A DNA stretch of 64,000 nt, from assembly GCA_025934695.1 (NCBI GenBank), contig JAICWS010000001.1:1331301-1395300 (forward strand), in the 5' to 3' direction. The position numbers and the translations under genes were made by a program. Origin of the DNA: Alphaproteobacteria bacterium. GTDB lineage: Bacteria > Pseudomonadota > Alphaproteobacteria > Micavibrionales > UBA2020. Under the pieces are notes generated by a model, which was given only the letters and a program-made list of their open reading frames with translations, searched no databases and was not told the origin of the DNA. Below are positions 60,329 to 64,000 of this stretch, piece after piece (the stretch's first letter is position 1; each line of letters opens with the position of its first letter).

Positions 60329-61981
60329 ATGGGAAAGCGCGGGGGCCTTAAACGGCTCTTCAATAGATTCGCCGCCGCCACGGCTTTATCAGCAGGCATA
60401 CTGACCGGTTCTGCCACCGCGCAGGCGATGGAAGCGCCGCAGCAGCCCGCGCCGGTCACGGCCACGGTGGGTTGTCCCGCCTTCCCGGACTTCAAGCGTC
60501 CCGACGGTCCCATGAACCGCGTGCCGCGCAACCATACCATCGACCTCCAGCTGCGCGCCGACCAGATATCGCTGAAAACCATCGGCATCCATCCCGGCGC
60601 GACGGACGGGCTCGGCGGCGGCTCGACGCGCGCCGCGATCCGCGAATTCCTGATGTTCTATGCGCCAGTCTACAAAGGCGATGCCGACAAATTCTCCCTC
60701 AGTGACACGGATTCCGCCCAGGTCAAAAAATATGCCGATGATGCCAGGGCCGATGCTAAAACCTATAAAATTTCGGCCACGCAGGCGGCGGCTTACCGAC
60801 TCGCGTCGGCGCGCACTGGCGTCGCCATGTCGACGCTGGCTGCCAACGGGCTGCACAAGTTCGACAACCAGACCTGGCTCTACATGGTCAAAAATTACGG
60901 CGGATCCTATGGCCTCGACTTCTATGCGCCGCATATTTCCACGGGCGCGGACGGCAGGCTGACGGTCGACAACCCGTTCATCGAACGCCAGCTGATCGGC
61001 CTCAAAGATCATCCGCGCCTTTCCGCGATCATGACGGCGGAATATCTGCACCACAAGGATGCGATTCCTGTCCCCGTGAAAACGGCTGCCGCGACGGTCG
61101 AACTGAATTTACAGCCGCAGCAGAAGAACCTGATGGCGATCGGCTTCGATGTCGGAAAGAGCGCCGACGGGATCAAGGGCGACCTGACGCGCATCTCGAT
61201 CGAGGAATTCCAGCTCCTCTACGGTGAGGGCAAACCGACCGGCACTCTCTCTTCCGGCGAGATCAAGACGCTCTCCGCCGCCGCTACGCGCGCCGCGGAC
61301 GATGGCGCCGATTATAATGCGCCGACGCTGGCGGCAGGCCCGGTGCGCATGGCCAGCGACCAGAGCGGCGCGGATTTCGGCTATATGATGAGACTGGCGG
61401 AAGCCGAAAGCAGCTTCAAGCATACCGCCAAGGCGTCGACCAGCACGGCCACGGGGTTGTTCCAGTTCATCGAGGGCACCTGGAGTTATATGATCCTGAA
61501 TTACGGGGCGAAGCACGGCCTCGGCGATTTTGCGGGCCAGGTGGAGACTTATAAGGACGACCTCGGCCGCGACCAGGCGCGCATTCCCAATCCGATCGTG
61601 CGCCAGGCGCTGCTCGACATGCGCGCTAACCCGCAGATCGCCGCCCTCTTCGCGGCCGATTTCCAGGACGAGAACAAGGCCAAGGAGGCCTGCTATGTCG
61701 AAGGACCCTTAACGCGCACCGATCTTTATCTCGCGCATTTCCTGGGGCCGTCGGATGCTGTCTGGTTCATCACACAGATGAAGAAGAACCCGAACCAGTC
61801 CGCGCCGGAGACTTTCCCGCAGGAAGCCGACTATAACGAGACTGTCTTCTACGACACGAAACACACGCCTGAGCGCGACCGCAGCCTGCAGGACGTCTAT
61901 AACAACTTCGAGCGCAAGATGGACCCGCAGGCGGGAAAATCGGTCGCCCTCACCGCCAAAAAGCCCCTGCCGCCCGGCTAG
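60329..61981 (+). CDS. Secreted double-module lytic transglycosylase-like protein 1
   Basis: 550 residues. Signal peptide at residues 10-35 (FAAATALSAGILTGSATAQA). The protein is an internal duplication. Each half has a peptidoglycan-binding-like segment (TIGIHPGATDGLGGGSTRAA; AIGFDVGKSADGIKGDLTRI) and an SLT-like module. The second module keeps the catalytic glutamate (MRLAEAESSFKHTAKAS with TATGLFQFIEGTWSYM; Glu360), whereas the first (LHKFDNQTWLYMVKNYGGSY) has the fold motifs but no glutamate. Predicted to cleave or bind cell-wall glycan in the periplasm. Its paralog follows after 152 bases. Confidence 0.8.
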   Translation: MGKRGGLKRLFNRFAAATALSAGILTGSATAQAMEAPQQPAPVTATVGCPAFPDFKRPDGPMNRVPRNHTIDLQLRADQISLKTIGIHPGATDGLGGGSTRAAIREFLMFYAPVYKGDADKFSLSDTDSAQVKKYADDARADAKTYKISATQAAAYRLASARTGVAMSTLAANGLHKFDNQTWLYMVKNYGGSYGLDFYAPHISTGADGRLTVDNPFIERQLIGLKDHPRLSAIMTAEYLHHKDAIPVPVKTAAATVELNLQPQQKNLMAIGFDVGKSADGIKGDLTRISIEEFQLLYGEGKPTGTLSSGEIKTLSAAATRAADDGADYNAPTLAAGPVRMASDQSGADFGYMMRLAEAESSFKHTAKASTSTATGLFQFIEGTWSYMILNYGAKHGLGDFAGQVETYKDDLGRDQARIPNPIVRQALLDMRANPQIAALFAADFQDENKAKEACYVEGPLTRTDLYLAHFLGPSDAVWFITQMKKNPNQSAPETFPQEADYNETVFYDTKHTPERDRSLQDVYNNFERKMDPQAGKSVALTAKKPLPPG

Positions 61982-62133
61982 AGCGCATTTCATCTCAAAT
62001 TATGCTCAGGTTCAGTTTTAGTCCTGCGCAAGATTTTGAATTGCAAAGATTTTAACAAATTTTTAACCGCGCTCTGCTACGTTATGTATATAATTTCAGA
62101 ATCCGCTGAACTGTTCAAAAATGCGAGCGGCGG

Positions 62134-63870
62134 ATGGGTGTGTTCATGGACGATACGGCGACTGGTAATAGATCAAGCCTGCGGGCGGCATTTAATGTCG
62201 CGGCCCTGTCGGTGGCGCTGATGGCGTCGCCGCCACAAGCGCGCGCGCAGAACGCACCGCCCAGACATCCCGCGCAGAACGCCGCCACGGCAACGCAAAA
62301 CGCGCAGGCGCGGCAGCCGCAGCCGCCGAAAGCGGCGCAGGCCGGCCCGCAGAAACAAAGACCCGTCCTCGCCTCCGCCTTTACGCCGATGTTCGCGACG
62401 GCGGATGAAAAGGAACGCAATATTTTCTTCCGCGAGACCGCCCAGGCGATCCGCGAATTCCGCGCGCTCAGCAACCGCGGCAGTATCACCGGGCCGCTGA
62501 CGAAGGACGAGCGAAAGGAAATCCGCGCGACGCTCACCGACGCGCGCGCCGACGCGAAAAAATACCGCCTGCCGCTCGAGGTTGCCGCGAGCCTGCGCTT
62601 CGCCGCGCAGCAAACCGGCGTCAACCCGGAAGCCTATATCGAAAGACTGTCCGCTACCGCGGGAAACCTGGCCAACGCCGATCCCGCGGGCCTGTCGAAG
62701 AACGATGTCTTCAAGTTCAACATCCCGACCTGGCTGCAGCTGGTGAAAAGCTATGGCGCGCAGCACGGCCTCGGCTATTTTGCCGACAAGATCAAGATGG
62801 AAACCGTGAACGGGCGCACGGTGGTGGAAGTCGCCGACGGCGCGATGTTGCGCGAAATCTCTGCGATGCGCGACAATCCGCGCATCAACGCCTTGATGGG
62901 CGCCGAATATATGAAGCATGAGACGGACTTGCCCAAGGTCGATTACAAGGGCGCCGGCTCTACGCCCGACGGCAGGACGATGCTGGAGCAGCATGCGCTG
63001 CACACCTTGGGCTTTGACCTCGGTCCCAAAGGGCCGGATGGCATCACCGGCCCCCTGTCCATCGCCTCGCGCCAGGAATTCATGGAGATGAGCAAGCCCC
63101 TCTTCTCGCAGGGCAAGATATACGACCAGATGCTGGTCGAGTCCGCCGAACAGGCCGAGCAGGACTCGAAAAAATGGACAAACAAGTGGAATAACGTCAC
63201 GCCCGCCGCGGCTTTTGCCGTGCGCCACGCCGCGAAGGTGGTGGGCGTCGACTTCGGCTATATGATGGAACTCGCCTCCGCCGAGAGCGGCTTCGAGCAG
63301 AAAGCCAAGGCGACGACCTCGAGCGCAACCGGGATTTTCCAGTTCACCGACGATACCTGGCTGACGATGATGTACCTGAACGGCGCGAAATACGGCCTCA
63401 AGGACATCGCCGACCACATCGACGTCAAGCGCGACCGCAATAACAACATCATCTCGGCCAAGATCGAAGATCCGATTATTTCCAAATACGCGCTCGACTT
63501 GCGCACCGACCCGCGCATCAACGCGCTGATGGGCGCCGAGTTCGCAAAAGAGAACAAGGCGATCCTGGAGAATGCACTACCCAAGCAACAGGTCAGCCGC
63601 ACCGACCAGTATCTCGCCCATTTCCTGGGCCCCGGCCAGGCAGTTGATTTCCTGACACAACTGAAGCGTCATCCCGACGCGGCGGCTGAAGGGGCGTTTC
63701 CCGCCGCCGCCGGCGCCAATCACAACGTCTTTTATAACGATGACGGTTCGGCGCGCAGCTTTAAGGACGTCTATCATTTCTTCCAGAGAAAGTTCAACCT
63801 GGGCGTCTTCGATCCGCCGCCGCCCCCTGCCGCGCCCAAGGCCACATCGCATAAGCCCGCGCATCGATAA
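62134..63870 (+). CDS. Secreted double-module lytic transglycosylase-like protein 2
   Basis: 578 residues (an ATG four codons later is an alternative). Signal peptide AAFNVAALSVALMASPPQAR ending in AQ, then a long Ala/Gln/Pro linker. Same design as the neighbour: a degenerate SLT-like module (FKFNIPTWLQLVKSYGAQHG, without catalytic Glu), a peptidoglycan-binding-like segment (LGFDLGPKGPDGITGPLSIA) and a complete module (MELASAESGFEQKAKATTSS, ATGIFQFTDDTWLTM; Glu384). An AT-rich leader with TATATAAT at 62092 probably carries its own promoter. Confidence 0.8.
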   Translation: MGVFMDDTATGNRSSLRAAFNVAALSVALMASPPQARAQNAPPRHPAQNAATATQNAQARQPQPPKAAQAGPQKQRPVLASAFTPMFATADEKERNIFFRETAQAIREFRALSNRGSITGPLTKDERKEIRATLTDARADAKKYRLPLEVAASLRFAAQQTGVNPEAYIERLSATAGNLANADPAGLSKNDVFKFNIPTWLQLVKSYGAQHGLGYFADKIKMETVNGRTVVEVADGAMLREISAMRDNPRINALMGAEYMKHETDLPKVDYKGAGSTPDGRTMLEQHALHTLGFDLGPKGPDGITGPLSIASRQEFMEMSKPLFSQGKIYDQMLVESAEQAEQDSKKWTNKWNNVTPAAAFAVRHAAKVVGVDFGYMMELASAESGFEQKAKATTSSATGIFQFTDDTWLTMMYLNGAKYGLKDIADHIDVKRDRNNNIISAKIEDPIISKYALDLRTDPRINALMGAEFAKENKAILENALPKQQVSRTDQYLAHFLGPGQAVDFLTQLKRHPDAAAEGAFPAAAGANHNVFYNDDGSARSFKDVYHFFQRKFNLGVFDPPPPPAAPKATSHKPAHR

Positions 63871-63891
63871 TCTTCTCACCCGAGTCTTCGA

Positions 63892-64000
63892 TTAGCTGAC
63901 AGCAGCAATCAACGCGACGCATCCGCCCGGGGTGTTGCGCGTCAAAGGCATGAAACCAATGGCATATCTCCATTCACGCCCGGCCCCATTAACACTCTGT
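63892..64000 (-). CDS. Possible C-terminal end of a minus-strand gene (runs off the window)
   Basis: On the minus strand one frame is open from the window edge to a TAA at 63892 and reads SVNGAGREWRYAIGFMPLTR then NTPGGCVALIAAVS. The sequence is protein-like and faintly resembles the C-terminal region of type IV pilins of the PilS type (a single Cys followed by V-x-L), but only 35 codons are visible. It could be chance or a decayed gene. Confidence 0.25.
   Translation of the reverse strand, partial: QSVNGAGREWRYAIGFMPLTRNTPGGCVALIAAVS

Noticed and set aside
35027-63870. Idea that the window proves a predatory (Micavibrio-like) lifestyle
   Set aside because: Metallopeptidases, transglycosylases and ankyrin proteins fit such a lifestyle but also occur in free-living and host-associated bacteria; nothing here is diagnostic.

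Overview
The window is a 64 kb chromosomal segment of a GC-rich alphaproteobacterium. The evidence is the set and order of housekeeping genes (rnd, ppx/gppA, priA next to a TalC-type transaldolase, a DUF484 gene overlapping it and followed by xerC, dnaX near ybaB, typA), the Puu-type polyamine genes, and short palindromic intergenic repeats of a kind common in Rhodospirillales-like genomes. A Micavibrio-like or rhodospirillalean affiliation is a guess from gene content. No rRNA is present to test it.

Layout. 1-10.8 kb: mostly housekeeping (rnd, ppx, a SixA-like phosphatase, GNAT, priA, transaldolase, DUF484, xerC, an ankyrin protein coupled to xthA). 11-20 kb: a secreted DotI/IcmL-like protein, ybaB, an ankyrin gene wedged between ybaB and dnaX, a tandem pair of unknown paralogs, and puuB/puuA. 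20-24.8 kb: a tRNA-Thr followed at once by an AT-rich two-gene insert (DUF5131 three-Cys protein plus TcmP), a decayed cupin gene, and four genes of unknown role. 25-34.8 kb: an LpxH-like phosphoesterase, a tandemly duplicated 160-bp repeat, DUF962, DUF488, an orphan GspF-like protein, a Gly-Ser-Cys-rich mini-protein next to a rhodanese, an HD hydrolase, an ankyrin protein and typA. 35-40.3 kb: three consecutive paralogs sharing HExWHC plus an acidic motif exactly 48 residues downstream, read here as an undescribed family of secreted or envelope zinc metallopeptidases. 40.3-43.9 kb: polyamine synthesis (PLP decarboxylase behind a structured leader that hides its ribosome-binding site, a deoxyhypusine-synthase-like enzyme, a ureohydrolase). 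44-60.2 kb: an M50 protease, an ankyrin protein, a YegD-like Hsp70, two DUF2147 proteins, SDR/NTF2 genes converging on a yellow-box set (FAD oxidoreductase, DUF1365, Cfa, YchJ), MATE, divergent pirin/LysR, a queuosine-salvage protein, and an AhpD-Dps-DCC operon. 60.3-63.9 kb: two adjacent secreted proteins, each with a degenerate and an apparently active lytic-transglycosylase module.

Themes. Polyamine turnover is covered from both sides: synthesis at 40-44 kb and gamma-glutamylputrescine catabolism at 17-20 kb. Envelope and peptidoglycan functions are prominent (metallopeptidase triplet, transglycosylase pair, DotI-like, DUF2147, M50, LpxH-like). Oxidative or membrane stress is represented by AhpD/Dps and the Cfa cluster. 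Tandem paralogs are unusually frequent (15.7, 35, 47.9 and 60.3 kb). Two families of intergenic palindromes punctuate many gene ends. No CRISPR array, rRNA operon, transposase or integrase was seen.
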